DNA of 64,000 nt from Bradyrhizobiaceae bacterium (GTDB lineage: Bacteria; Pseudomonadota; Alphaproteobacteria; Rhizobiales; Xanthobacteraceae). Position 1 is the stretch's first letter. Every line of letters starts with the position of its first letter. A program made the position numbers and the translations under genes. The stretch is taken from the NCBI GenBank assembly GCA_020853885.1, contig JADYXZ010000003.1:62001-126000 (forward strand), read 5' to 3'. Below, one piece after another: positions 7,395 through 15,654 of this stretch. The notes under the pieces were generated by a model that worked only from the letters and a program-made list of their open reading frames with translations, was not told the DNA's origin and made no database searches.

Positions 7395-10300
7395 TTGCAG
7401 ACGAGTACCCATACGCCCGCGCTCAGCCAACCGCTTGAGCCGCGAAGGTTTTTTCACCGCGCGGGTGCCCTGGCCGCGCGGGTGGCGGTCGCATTGCTGC
7501 TGCTCGTGCTCTACGGGTTTGCCGGCGCGGAAATCGCGCGGGCGCAAGGCTTGCGCGCCGATCTCTCCGCATTCGTCAATAACGGCCACGGGCGGCTGAT
7601 CTTCACCTTCAGCGACGAGGTGCGCAGCGAGGTCAATGTCTCGAACGGGATCCTCATCATCTCGTTCGGGCAGCCGGTCGCGGTCTCGCTCGAACAGCTC
7701 GAACGCAAGCTGCCGGGTTATCTCAATGCCACGCGCCGCGATCCCGACGGCACGGCGGTGCGCTTTTCGCTCGCGCGCAAGGTGACCGTCAACGTCATGG
7801 AGGCGGGTGAGAAGCTGTTCGTCGATCTTCTGCCGGAAGGCTGGGCCGGCCTGCCGCCCGGCCTGCCGCAGGACGTGATCGACGACCTTGCACGGCGGGC
7901 GCGCGACGCGGAGCAGCGCGCACGGACGAAGGTCGTGGCGCAGCCGCGCCCGGTGACCGGGCCGCTCTCGATCGTGCGGCTGCGCGTGTCGAGGGCGCCG
8001 ACCTTCTCGCGGCTCGCGTTCGACATGGCCGAGCCGATCCCGGTGACGCTGGAGCGGGAAGGGCAGGAATACCGGGTGCGGTTCGAGGCGCCGGTGAAGA
8101 TCGATATCAGCGAGGCGAAGACCCATCTGCCCCAGGGCGTGGTCGGGCTCGACGTCGCGCTCGAGGAAGCAAGGTCGATCGTGAAGCTCGTGGTCGTGCC
8201 GAACGCCGAGGTGCGCGAGTTTCGCGAGGACGCCGCCTATATCGTCGACGTATCGCCGCCGTCGCTGCAGGGCGGCGCACCGCCGTCGGTCGTGGAGCTC
8301 GCCGCCAACGCCTCTGTCCGGGCGGAAGCGGTGCGCGCGCGCGCCGAGGCCGCCGCCGCAGAATTTTCTTCGGCCGAAGAAGCCGCGCGCCGGCTCAATC
8401 CGCCGCTCGCGCACGCGGCGAGCGAGGACATCGCGCCCGCGCCGCTCGATTTCGTCAGCGCGCCAATGGCCGGCGGCCCCGTCGTTCCCATTCTCGGCCG
8501 CAACTCGTTGCAGTTCAGCGCGACGTTCGGTTTCGCCGACGAAGTGGCGGCCGCGATGTTCATGCGCGGCGACACGGTCTGGCTCGTGTTCGACACGCCG
8601 CGCGAGATCGACGTGAGCGCGCTGGCCGAGGACCCGACGCACACGGTGCAGAATGCCGAGTATCTCCGTTCCGAGTTCGGCGCGGTGGTGCGGCTGAAGC
8701 TTTCGCGCGCGCGGCTGCCGTCCGTCATTCGCGACGGCACCAACTGGACGCTGACGCTTGCGGACAGCGTGACGGCGCCGAGCCGGCCGGTGCCGCTCCG
8801 CCGCGCTGCGGGCGAGAACGATCGCGGTGCGGTGTCGATTCCATTCGCCGCGCCGGGTCAGGTGCACCGCATTTCCGATCCGGATGTCGGCGACACGATC
8901 GTGGTGGTGACCGGCCAGATGCCGGCGCGCGGCATCCTGCGCGGGCAGAATTTCGTGGAGTTCCGCGCGCTTTCCTCGATTCACGGGATTGCGCTCGTGC
9001 CGCTCGCCGACGACGTTGCGGTGAGCCTGTCGGCGGACGGCGTGACGGTGCAGCGGCCGGTGGGGCTCGCCGTGTCGGATCTGCCGTCGGCCCCGCCGCC
9101 GCCGAAGGAAGCGGCGGTCCGGCGGAACACGCCGCTCGAGGTGGAAATCTGGAACGCCGAGGAAAAGAGTGCGTTTGCCGACCGCGAAGCGGACCTCATC
9201 CGTTCCGTGAGCGCGAGCTCGCCCGGTCAGCGCCACGATGCGCGGCTGATGCTCGCGCGCTTCTATCTCGCGCACGAGTTCGCGGCCGAGGCCAAGGGCG
9301 TGCTCGACGCAGGCATGCGCGAGGACGACCAGCTTGCCAAGTATCCGCTCTTCTATCTCCTGCACGGCATGGCGGAGCTGAAGCTCGGCCGGCCGGAGTC
9401 GGCGCTCGCGGATTTGACCAGCCAGCATCTCGCCGGCGTGCAGGAAGCCGTGCTCCTGCGGGCGGCCGCGCAGGCCGGGCTCGGCCGCTGGACCGAGGTG
9501 CGCGATTCTGTACGCGCCGGCACGAACGCATTGCCCGACCTGCCGCTTTCCTATCAGCGGCACATTATGCTTACGGCGGCGCGGGCGGCGGTGGAGGTCG
9601 GCGATTTCTCCGATGCGAGCCGCATCATGAACGACCTCGAAGGCATGGATCTGCCGCCTTCCATGCAACCGGCGTTCGCGGTGATCGCCGGCCGGATCGC
9701 GGAAGGGATCGGCAGGTTCGACCGCGCGCGCTCCCTCTACGACCATGTCGCCGCGCTTGAGGAAGGACCGGACGCGGCCGAGGCGAAATTCCGTTCGGTC
9801 GCCATGCGCGTGGCGAGGGGCAGCCTCGACCGGCCGAAGGCGATCGACCGGCTGGAGACGCTCGCGGTGAGCTGGCGCGGCGGCCGGCTGGAGCTGGAGA
9901 CGATCCGGCTGCTCGGGCGCCTGCATGTCGCCGAATCCCGCTACCGCGACGCGTTCAAGCTGCTGGACGCGGCGCTGATCATCGACGCGGAATCCGAGCT
10001 CACGCACGAATTCCACAACGAGCTCGCCACCGTGTTCGAGGACCTCTTCCTCACCGGCAAGTCGGCGACGCTGCCGCCGATCGAGGCGCTCGCGCTCTAT
10101 TACGATTTCAGCCGGCTCACGCCGATCGGCCGGCGCGGCGACGAATTGATCCGGCGGCTCGCGGACCGGCTCGTTTCGGTCGATCTGCTCGACCAGGCGT
10201 CGGAGCTGCTCGACCACCAGGTCAATTACCGGCTCTCCGGCGTGGCCCGGTCGCAGGTGGCGGCGAAGCTCGCGGAAATTCACCTGCGCAACCGCAAGCC

Positions 10301-10877
10301 GGCGGAGGCCGTCCGCGTGCTCACGGCGACACGTATGCCGCAGATGCCGCAGGAGCTGCGCGAGCAGCGCATGTTCATCGAGGCGCGGGCGCTGTCCGAC
10401 AGCGGGCGACATACGGTGGCGCTGGAGTTGATCGAGCATCTGCGCGGAGCGGAGGTGGATCGGCTGCGCGCGGAGATCGCCTGGGCCGGCAAGCAATGGC
10501 GCGAAGCGGGCGAGCGGCTGGAGAAACTGCTCGGCGAGCGGTGGAAGGAAGAGGCGCTGCTCGACGCTACCGAGCGGCACGACGTGCTGCGTGCGGCGCT
10601 CGCCTATACGTTCGGGCACGAGACGATCGGTCTCGACCGCCTGCGCGAGAAGTTCGGACGCAAGATGGGCATGACGCCGGAAAGCAAGGTGCTGTCATTG
10701 CTCGCCGCCGACGACGGGACGAGCGCCGGCACGCTCACCGAGGCGGCGCGGGCGCTGGCGAACTTCGACAGCCTCGGCTCGTTCCTCAAGCTCTATCGCG
10801 AGCGGTATCCGGAACGGCCGCTGCCGCCCGACCCGCAACCGATGGGCTCGCTGCCGCAGAAACGCGCGGCGCGCTGA
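7395..10877 (+). CDS. Large exported protein with AMIN-like beta repeats and C-terminal TPRs
   Basis: 1160 aa from a TTG start with GGAG 7 nt upstream. A signal peptide or anchor spans about 25-52 (AARVAVALLLLVLYGFAG, cleavage near AQG). Residues 55-300 contain two AMIN-like beta segments (GRLIFTFSDEVRSEV and FSRLAFDMAEPIPV), with a related third segment near 370-470. From about 610 to 1100 the sequence is helical with tetratricopeptide-like repeats. The AMIN/TPR combination suggests a periplasmic scaffold that binds peptidoglycan or a secretin-like partner. No catalytic motif is seen. It lies between two flagellar clusters but is monocistronic by spacing. I do not recognise a named protein. 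Confidence 0.75.
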   Translation: MQTSTHTPALSQPLEPRRFFHRAGALAARVAVALLLLVLYGFAGAEIARAQGLRADLSAFVNNGHGRLIFTFSDEVRSEVNVSNGILIISFGQPVAVSLEQLERKLPGYLNATRRDPDGTAVRFSLARKVTVNVMEAGEKLFVDLLPEGWAGLPPGLPQDVIDDLARRARDAEQRARTKVVAQPRPVTGPLSIVRLRVSRAPTFSRLAFDMAEPIPVTLEREGQEYRVRFEAPVKIDISEAKTHLPQGVVGLDVALEEARSIVKLVVVPNAEVREFREDAAYIVDVSPPSLQGGAPPSVVELAANASVRAEAVRARAEAAAAEFSSAEEAARRLNPPLAHAASEDIAPAPLDFVSAPMAGGPVVPILGRNSLQFSATFGFADEVAAAMFMRGDTVWLVFDTPREIDVSALAEDPTHTVQNAEYLRSEFGAVVRLKLSRARLPSVIRDGTNWTLTLADSVTAPSRPVPLRRAAGENDRGAVSIPFAAPGQVHRISDPDVGDTIVVVTGQMPARGILRGQNFVEFRALSSIHGIALVPLADDVAVSLSADGVTVQRPVGLAVSDLPSAPPPPKEAAVRRNTPLEVEIWNAEEKSAFADREADLIRSVSASSPGQRHDARLMLARFYLAHEFAAEAKGVLDAGMREDDQLAKYPLFYLLHGMAELKLGRPESALADLTSQHLAGVQEAVLLRAAAQAGLGRWTEVRDSVRAGTNALPDLPLSYQRHIMLTAARAAVEVGDFSDASRIMNDLEGMDLPPSMQPAFAVIAGRIAEGIGRFDRARSLYDHVAALEEGPDAAEAKFRSVAMRVARGSLDRPKAIDRLETLAVSWRGGRLELETIRLLGRLHVAESRYRDAFKLLDAALIIDAESELTHEFHNELATVFEDLFLTGKSATLPPIEALALYYDFSRLTPIGRRGDELIRRLADRLVSVDLLDQASELLDHQVNYRLSGVARSQVAAKLAEIHLRNRKPAEAVRVLTATRMPQMPQELREQRMFIEARALSDSGRHTVALELIEHLRGAEVDRLRAEIAWAGKQWREAGERLEKLLGERWKEEALLDATERHDVLRAALAYTFGHETIGLDRLREKFGRKMGMTPESKVLSLLAADDGTSAGTLTEAARALANFDSLGSFLKLYRERYPERPLPPDPQPMGSLPQKRAAR

Positions 10878-10884
10878 CGCTCTG

Positions 10885-10980
10885 CCTCATCCTTCGAGAC
10901 GCCCCGCAACCTCATCCTGAGGAGCCGTGCAAAGCACAGCGTCTCGAAGGATGAGGTTGCGGGGCTCCTCAGGATGAGGC
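10885..10980. repeat. Interleaved intergenic palindromes (Rhizobiales-type)
   Basis: Two 15-18-bp inverted repeats are interleaved in order A-B-A'-B'. A starts CCTCATCCTTCGAGACGC and its complement ends GTCTCGAAGGATGAGG. B is CTCATCCTGAGGAGC and its complement is GCTCCTCAGGATGAG. Only one pair can fold at a time. A related copy lies downstream of alaS (37284-37434). Sequences of this type are common between genes in Bradyrhizobium-like genomes. Confidence 0.85.
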
Positions 10981-11010
10981 AAACGGTGCGGGCAGGGGAA
11001 ACGCCATCGA

Positions 11011-12030
11011 ATGTCTCTTTATTTCGGCATCTTCGATCACGTCGACCGCGGGGCGGGGACGCTCGCCGAGTTCTACGAGAACCGGCTGCAACTGGTCGAG
11101 GCCTACGACCGCGCGGGCTTCTACATCTATCTCGTCGCCGAGCACCACATGACGCCGCTCGGCATGGCGCCGTCGCCGTCGGTTTTTCTCTCGGCGGTGG
11201 CGCAGCGGACGCAACGGCTGCGCTTCGGTCCGCTCGTCTATACGCTGCCGCTCTATCATCCGCTGCGGCTGATCGAGGAAATCTGCATGCTCGACCAGAT
11301 GAGCGGCGGACGATTCGAGTTCGGCGTGGGCAAGGGCATTTCGCCGATCGAGAACCGCTACTACGGCCTCGATCCGGCGAACGCGGAGAAGATGTTCGCC
11401 GAAGCGCTGGAAGTGCTGCTCCAGGGGCTCGGCGGCGGCCGGCTCACGTTCTCCGGCGAGTTTTACCGCTTTGCGGATGTGCCGTTCGAGCTCGAACCGC
11501 TGCAGAAGCCGCGCCCGCCGCTCTGGTACGGCGCGAACAATCCGGCGAGCGCGGAGCGTTGCGCGCGGCGCGGCATGAACGTCGTCGCCAATGCGCCGGC
11601 AAAAGTGATCCGCGGCATGGGCGAGGCGTATTGGCCGCTGGCGAAACATGCCGACGCCAAGCTCGGCATGAACCGCCACATCGTCATTGCCGAGGACAGC
11701 GCCGAGGCGCTCGCCGCCGCGCGGCGCGCCTACCGGCGCTGGTACGCGAGCTTCATGAAGTTGTGGCGCGAGCACAACATGCCGCCGGTCGGCATCGCCT
11801 ATCCGCCGGAGATCGACGGCTTCATCGAGAACGGGCTTGCGGCGGTCGGCACGCCCGCGGAAGTGCGGGCGATCCTCGAAGCGCAGCTTGCGGAATCCGG
11901 CGCCAACTATCTCGGCTGCCGCTTCGCCTTCGGCGATCTGTCGCTCGCGGAATCGCTGCGCTCGCTCGATCTGTTCACGCGCGAGGTGATGCCGCATCTG
12001 CGCGCCGAGGCGCGCGCCGCGGCGGAGTAG
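11011..12030 (+). CDS. LLM-class (bacterial luciferase-like) flavin-dependent oxidoreductase
   Basis: 339 aa. It has a TIM-barrel luciferase-like fold: the N-terminal strand MSLYFGIFDHVDRG, the YLVAEHHMTPLGMAPSPSVF segment typical of the family, and a C-terminal selectivity region ending GANYLGCRFAFGDLSLAESLRS. Such enzymes use FMNH2 or F420H2 to oxidise varied substrates; the substrate cannot be read from sequence. It starts just after the interleaved palindromes and stands alone. It is convergent with brnA, whose stop is 3 bp away. Confidence 0.9.
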   Translation: MSLYFGIFDHVDRGAGTLAEFYENRLQLVEAYDRAGFYIYLVAEHHMTPLGMAPSPSVFLSAVAQRTQRLRFGPLVYTLPLYHPLRLIEEICMLDQMSGGRFEFGVGKGISPIENRYYGLDPANAEKMFAEALEVLLQGLGGGRLTFSGEFYRFADVPFELEPLQKPRPPLWYGANNPASAERCARRGMNVVANAPAKVIRGMGEAYWPLAKHADAKLGMNRHIVIAEDSAEALAAARRAYRRWYASFMKLWREHNMPPVGIAYPPEIDGFIENGLAAVGTPAEVRAILEAQLAESGANYLGCRFAFGDLSLAESLRSLDLFTREVMPHLRAEARAAAE

Positions 12031-12032
12031 GA

Positions 12033-12275
12033 TCAGCGGCTTCCACGCTGTCTGACCGCATACTCATCAACCAAAGCGCGGATCATGCGCTGGTAGGGCA
12101 CGCGGCGCTTGCGCGCTTCGCGCTTGAAGAAGGTGACGCTGCGCCGGGAGAGCGACAGCGTAACCTTCACATTATCATCGCGCAGGACGAGCTGGTCGGG
12201 CGGGGGCAGGAAATCCTTGACGACCCGCAACCTGCCGATCTCGCCGGTGGTGTACTTAACGGTTTTGCTCTTCAT
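12033..12275 (-). CDS. brnA: BrnA/CopG-type antitoxin
   Basis: 80 aa. The C-terminal half carries the ribbon-helix-helix-like pattern of BrnA antitoxins (VKVTLSLSRRSVTFFKREA, then YQRMIRALVDEYA). The N-terminus is short and basic. It overlaps the end of brnT by 20 bp on the same strand, giving the typical toxin-first order. BrnA binds and neutralises BrnT and represses the operon promoter. Confidence 0.85.
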   Translation of the reverse strand: MKSKTVKYTTGEIGRLRVVKDFLPPPDQLVLRDDNVKVTLSLSRRSVTFFKREARKRRVPYQRMIRALVDEYAVRQRGSR

Positions 12276-12531
12276 AGATATTTCTTCCCTTCCGCCAATA
12301 GCCGGCGCCGAAGATGCGGATGCGGCCGGCCCGCCACGTAAAGCGCACCGTCAGCACGCCGCCGCCGACCCGGCCGAAACAGAAATAACGTCGTTCGCTG
12401 CTGCCATGACTCAGGTCTTCGGCGATGACACGTTTCGGATCGAGGAATGCGTGCTGTGCCTCCGTAAAGGAGACGCCGTGCTTCTCCTTGTTCGAGCGGT
12501 TCTTGCGCTCGTCCCATTCAAAGCTCGGCAT
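12256..12531 (-). CDS. brnT: BrnT-family ribonuclease toxin
   Basis: 91 aa. Clear BrnT features: FEWDERKNRSNKEKHGVSF at the N-terminus, a central FLDP, and a beta-strand series ending RIRIFGAGYWRKGR. BrnT has a RelE-like fold and cleaves RNA to halt growth. It is full length with no disrupting stop. AT-rich DNA upstream holds a -10 and an inverted repeat suited to autoregulation. Confidence 0.9.
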   Translation of the reverse strand: MPSFEWDERKNRSNKEKHGVSFTEAQHAFLDPKRVIAEDLSHGSSERRYFCFGRVGGGVLTVRFTWRAGRIRIFGAGYWRKGRNIYEEQNR

Positions 12532-12550
12532 TCTGTTTGGTCTCTATCAG

Positions 12551-12586
12551 TATGGATTATATACCATATAAAAATATGGCTGTCAT
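12551..12586 (-). promoter_or_regulatory. brnTA promoter and probable BrnA operator
   Basis: On the minus strand a perfect TATAAT lies at 12561-12556, with ATGACA as a -35 candidate (12586-12581; spacing 19, slightly long). The inverted repeat TATGG-N8-CCATA (12551-12568) covers the -10, and a third TATGG follows at 12575. Overlap of palindrome and -10 is what autorepression by BrnA would need. Confidence 0.55.
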
Positions 12587-12682
12587 TCGAGTTAATGCGC
12601 TTGGTGCCGGAAAATTCTTGCGCTGCCCTCCGTCGGCGAGGCAGGGGTGGCATCCTCATCGTATGAAAGGCACAATAGTTTC

Positions 12683-13507
12683 ATGGACCAACCCGCCGCC
12701 GCCAGAAACGAGCTCCCCGCGCTCGGGCCGCGCGTCTCCGTGCGCGCGATCCTGGTCGGCGACCGCATCGACACCGCCGGGCTGGAGCCGGACGAGGCGC
12801 TTTCCCGGACGCCGCTGGCCTACCGCGCCGGCGCGAACGGCTTCGTCGTTGTCTTTCGCTACGGCGTGGTCGTCCTCATCAACCTCGAGGCAAAGGAGGA
12901 GCGGGAGCTCCTGCGCGGCCTGCGCAAGCGCATCGCCGGGCCGTTCAAGACGCGGGAGGACGAGACCGCCGTCGTGGAGGTCGCTGCCGAAGACCAGATC
13001 CCGCCGGGCGGACCGATCGGCGTCAAGGAGATGTCGCTCGACCGGCTCATCCTCGTCGCTTACGCGCTTTCCGACAGCGTGGTGCTGGCGCACGACGAAC
13101 GCGACGTCGCCGCGGTGTTCGACCAGATCGAGCCGTTCGCCCGCGAGCTTGCCGACCACGGCCGCATCTCCGTCCCTCGCAGGACGGTGCTGAAGCTCAT
13201 CGGCAGCGCGCTCTTGGCGCAGCACCGGCTTTCCGGCCGCGTCGCGGTGGGCGAAGACCCGGACATCCTGTGGGACCGGCCGGATCTCGAGCGCCTCTAT
13301 TCGCGCCTGAAGGACGAATACGAGCTCGCCGAGCGCGTCGAAGGCATCAACAACAAGCTCACGGTGATCGGCGAGACGGCGCGCGCGCTCACCGATCTCA
13401 TGGATTCCGCGCGGGGCCTGCGGCTCGAACTGATGATCGTGCTGCTGATCGTGTTCGAAATCGGCATCACCCTCACGCAGATTTTCTTCGGCTGGGGCGT
13501 GCACTAG
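12683..13507 (+). CDS. RMD1/SIF2-family (DUF155) membrane-associated protein
   Basis: 274 aa from the ATG at 12683; a GTG 36 bp earlier is possible but has poorer context. The DUF155 domain fills most of it: VSVRAILVGDRIDT at the start, then LYSRLKDEYELAERVEGINNKL and a coiled helix. One C-terminal membrane helix follows (MIVLLIVFEIGITLTQIFF). Eukaryotic relatives (RMD1, RMND1) act in mitochondria; the bacterial role is unknown. Divergent from brnTA and followed by the oppositely oriented GT4 gene. Confidence 0.88.
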   Translation: MDQPAAARNELPALGPRVSVRAILVGDRIDTAGLEPDEALSRTPLAYRAGANGFVVVFRYGVVVLINLEAKEERELLRGLRKRIAGPFKTREDETAVVEVAAEDQIPPGGPIGVKEMSLDRLILVAYALSDSVVLAHDERDVAAVFDQIEPFARELADHGRISVPRRTVLKLIGSALLAQHRLSGRVAVGEDPDILWDRPDLERLYSRLKDEYELAERVEGINNKLTVIGETARALTDLMDSARGLRLELMIVLLIVFEIGITLTQIFFGWGVH

Positions 13508-13554
13508 GGGCGGATCGTGAATCGCGCCCTTGGCGCGTTGCCTATTTTTCGTTC

Positions 13555-14676
13555 TTAAAGGTATGGCGTGCCGTTCGGCGTGCCGACGAGATTGCCGTAG
13601 AGACGGTCCACCGTTGCGGCTGTCCGCTCGATCGAAAACCGCTCGCGAATGATTTCCTGCGCTTCGACGACCCCCAAATTCAGCATGCTCCAGTCGCGGG
13701 TCAGCCGATCCAGTGCAAGTGCCAGGGCTTCGGGCCGTTGCGGCGGAAACAGCATGTGTTCGCATTGAATGACCTCGGGCAATACGCCCGTCCTGCTCGA
13801 AAGGAGCGGGACGCCTGCGGCGAGCGTTTCGATTGCCGCCATTCCGAATGAATCGGAGCGGCTCGGATTGATGACGAGGTCGTAGCTGCGGACGAGATCG
13901 CGAAACGTTTCGACGCGGCCAAGAAATTCGAACCGGACGCCCGGCACGCGGGAAAGCCCGAGATCGTTTTCGGCGGGCGAGGGGAAGTCCCCCGTGAAAT
14001 CGATCTGTCGGGGCAGTCGCGCGCCCCTTTCTGCCATTAAACTTAACGCTCCGATCAGGTCTGCCCAGCCTTTCGAGCTTCGTTCGGCGCCGATCACGAG
14101 TATCCGATCTGGTGCGTGTTCGGGCTTTTGCTTGGCCGGCATGAATTCTTCCATCTCGATGCCGTCGTAGAGGAGTTCGACTTTCTTCCTAGGACTCCAA
14201 GCCTGCACGCGGGCCTGGAGGGAGGGGCCAATGCATGCAAGGAGATCGGCGCGGTGGCATTGATATTTCAAATATTCTTTATTTGTTATGCGTGAAGTTC
14301 TAAGCAATACGGACGAAGGCGCGGCAAGAGCCCGCGCGAGGCGAATTCCCAACAGCGCGTCCCAGTGGTCGTTGGCGGTGACGATCCTCGGTCGGATCGA
14401 TCTCTCCGCCAATGCGTCTTGCACGGCATGAACAAACTGCGTGTTGCGATAGAGCCGTGAAAGAAGCGATCTCGAACGGGGAAACTCAACCACGACGCAT
14501 TCGATGTCTCGTCGGTCGCATTCTTGCGTGAGCCAGCCATGAGAAGAGCACAGGACAACCGGCCGCCAGCGGCGAAGGGAAGGCTGCGACAAGAGGCGAA
14601 CAAGACAGCTCTGCGCGCCGGCGCGATGCGCGGCTTTCTGAACGAAAAGAACCGAATTCTGCTGGGGGAGCGGCAT
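13555..14676 (-). CDS. GT4-family glycosyltransferase
   Basis: 373 aa. It is a GT-B enzyme with a C-terminal nucleotide-sugar domain: ILVIGAERSSKGWADLIGAL, then NPSRSDSFGMAAIETLAAG, the EX7E-type region, and GVLPEVI. It probably adds a sugar to a cell-surface glycan. Its N-terminal half is less GC-rich than the neighbours, for example around 14270-14310, hinting at past transfer. No ribosome site is evident before the ATG. It is divergent from the acyltransferase gene, and the two may serve one envelope pathway. Confidence 0.88.
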   Translation of the reverse strand: MPLPQQNSVLFVQKAAHRAGAQSCLVRLLSQPSLRRWRPVVLCSSHGWLTQECDRRDIECVVVEFPRSRSLLSRLYRNTQFVHAVQDALAERSIRPRIVTANDHWDALLGIRLARALAAPSSVLLRTSRITNKEYLKYQCHRADLLACIGPSLQARVQAWSPRKKVELLYDGIEMEEFMPAKQKPEHAPDRILVIGAERSSKGWADLIGALSLMAERGARLPRQIDFTGDFPSPAENDLGLSRVPGVRFEFLGRVETFRDLVRSYDLVINPSRSDSFGMAAIETLAAGVPLLSSRTGVLPEVIQCEHMLFPPQRPEALALALDRLTRDWSMLNLGVVEAQEIIRERFSIERTAATVDRLYGNLVGTPNGTPYL

Positions 14677-14741
14677 CGTTGACTATACGACTACGACCAC
14701 TTGAGCCCGCACGCCGTCCGTTCTTCACGAAGGAGGACGCG

Positions 14742-15644
14742 GTGTTCTGTGCCGAGCTTCCCTTTCTTTGGCTCATTTCATGGTGCGTGCCGGAGCGAGC
14801 CTGGAAATCCCTATGCTATTGGCTGGAAATAATAAAGTGGAAGCTCGGGGTCTTTTCTCCGGAGCAGGTAACGCGGGTCGTTTCGCGCGCCCCGATCGAG
14901 AGGCAGCGGGGCGAAACGGCGTTGCAGTTCGCCATCCGGCATGCCGCCATCCGCAGCGAACACCATCTGCAGATCCTGCAAAGCTACCGCCCGCTCGGCT
15001 GGCGGGCAGAGCTGAAGCTCGAGGGAGAGTCGCATCTGCGCGATGCACTGCAGGCGGGCAAGGGCGCGGTGCTCTGGGTCGCCCATTTCGGCTTCAATGC
15101 GCTGGCGACGAAGGTCGCAATCGCGCGTGCCGGATACCGGGTTTCTCACCTGAGCCGGCCGGAGCACGGGTTCTCCAAGTCGCGGTTCGGGATTTGGCTG
15201 CTCAATCCGATCCGCGTTCACGCCGAGCTGCCGCATCTCGCCGGGCGCATCATCATCGACCGCGCAAACCCCGGAGCGGCCAAGGCGGCGGCCGAAGGCA
15301 CACTGAAGGCGAACGGCATCATCTCCATCACGGCGGGCGCCTGGGAGGGGAGAAGGGTCGCGGAGGCTGGACTGTTCGGCGGCTCCATCGAACTGGCGAC
15401 CGGGGCGCCGGGTTTCGCAATCGCCTCGGGCGCTGCACTGTTGCCCGTGTTCACCACGCGTGACGCACGATCGGGCGCGATTGTTGTCGCGGTCGGCGAG
15501 CCGATCGTCCCGCCGGAAGCCAGCGACAAGCTGGAGCGGATCGACCGCATGACGCAAGCGTTCGTCGACCGGATGCGTCCCTACATCGAGGCGCATCCGG
15601 AGCAGTGGCGGGACTGGAAGAGCCTGAAGATACCGAAAGCGTAG
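14742..15644 (+). CDS. LpxL/HtrB-like acyltransferase with altered HX4D motif
   Basis: 300 aa from the GTG at 14742, chosen over a TTG at 14679 because a perfect AGGAGG (14731-14736) stands 5 nt before it. The domain matches the lauroyl/lysophospholipid acyltransferase family: AVLWVAHFGFNAL, then SRPEHGFSKSRFGIWLLNPI and GIISITAGAWEG. The catalytic His is present, but the acidic residue expected 5 positions later (HFGNWE in HtrB) is Ala here, so activity or chemistry may differ. Membrane anchoring is likely through the hydrophobic N-terminus. The substrate is unknown; lipid A or another surface lipid is the usual target. Confidence 0.85.
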   Translation: MFCAELPFLWLISWCVPERAWKSLCYWLEIIKWKLGVFSPEQVTRVVSRAPIERQRGETALQFAIRHAAIRSEHHLQILQSYRPLGWRAELKLEGESHLRDALQAGKGAVLWVAHFGFNALATKVAIARAGYRVSHLSRPEHGFSKSRFGIWLLNPIRVHAELPHLAGRIIIDRANPGAAKAAAEGTLKANGIISITAGAWEGRRVAEAGLFGGSIELATGAPGFAIASGAALLPVFTTRDARSGAIVVAVGEPIVPPEASDKLERIDRMTQAFVDRMRPYIEAHPEQWRDWKSLKIPKA

Positions 15645-15654
15645 CCGCGCTTCC

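Noticed and set aside
7347-10619. Long minus-strand open frame (over 1000 codons) opposite the TPR gene
   Set aside because: GC-rich shadow; His/Arg/Ala-rich translation without domains, while the plus strand has a signal peptide, domains and a ribosome site. The same applies to long antisense frames over cckA, the pur cluster and liv.
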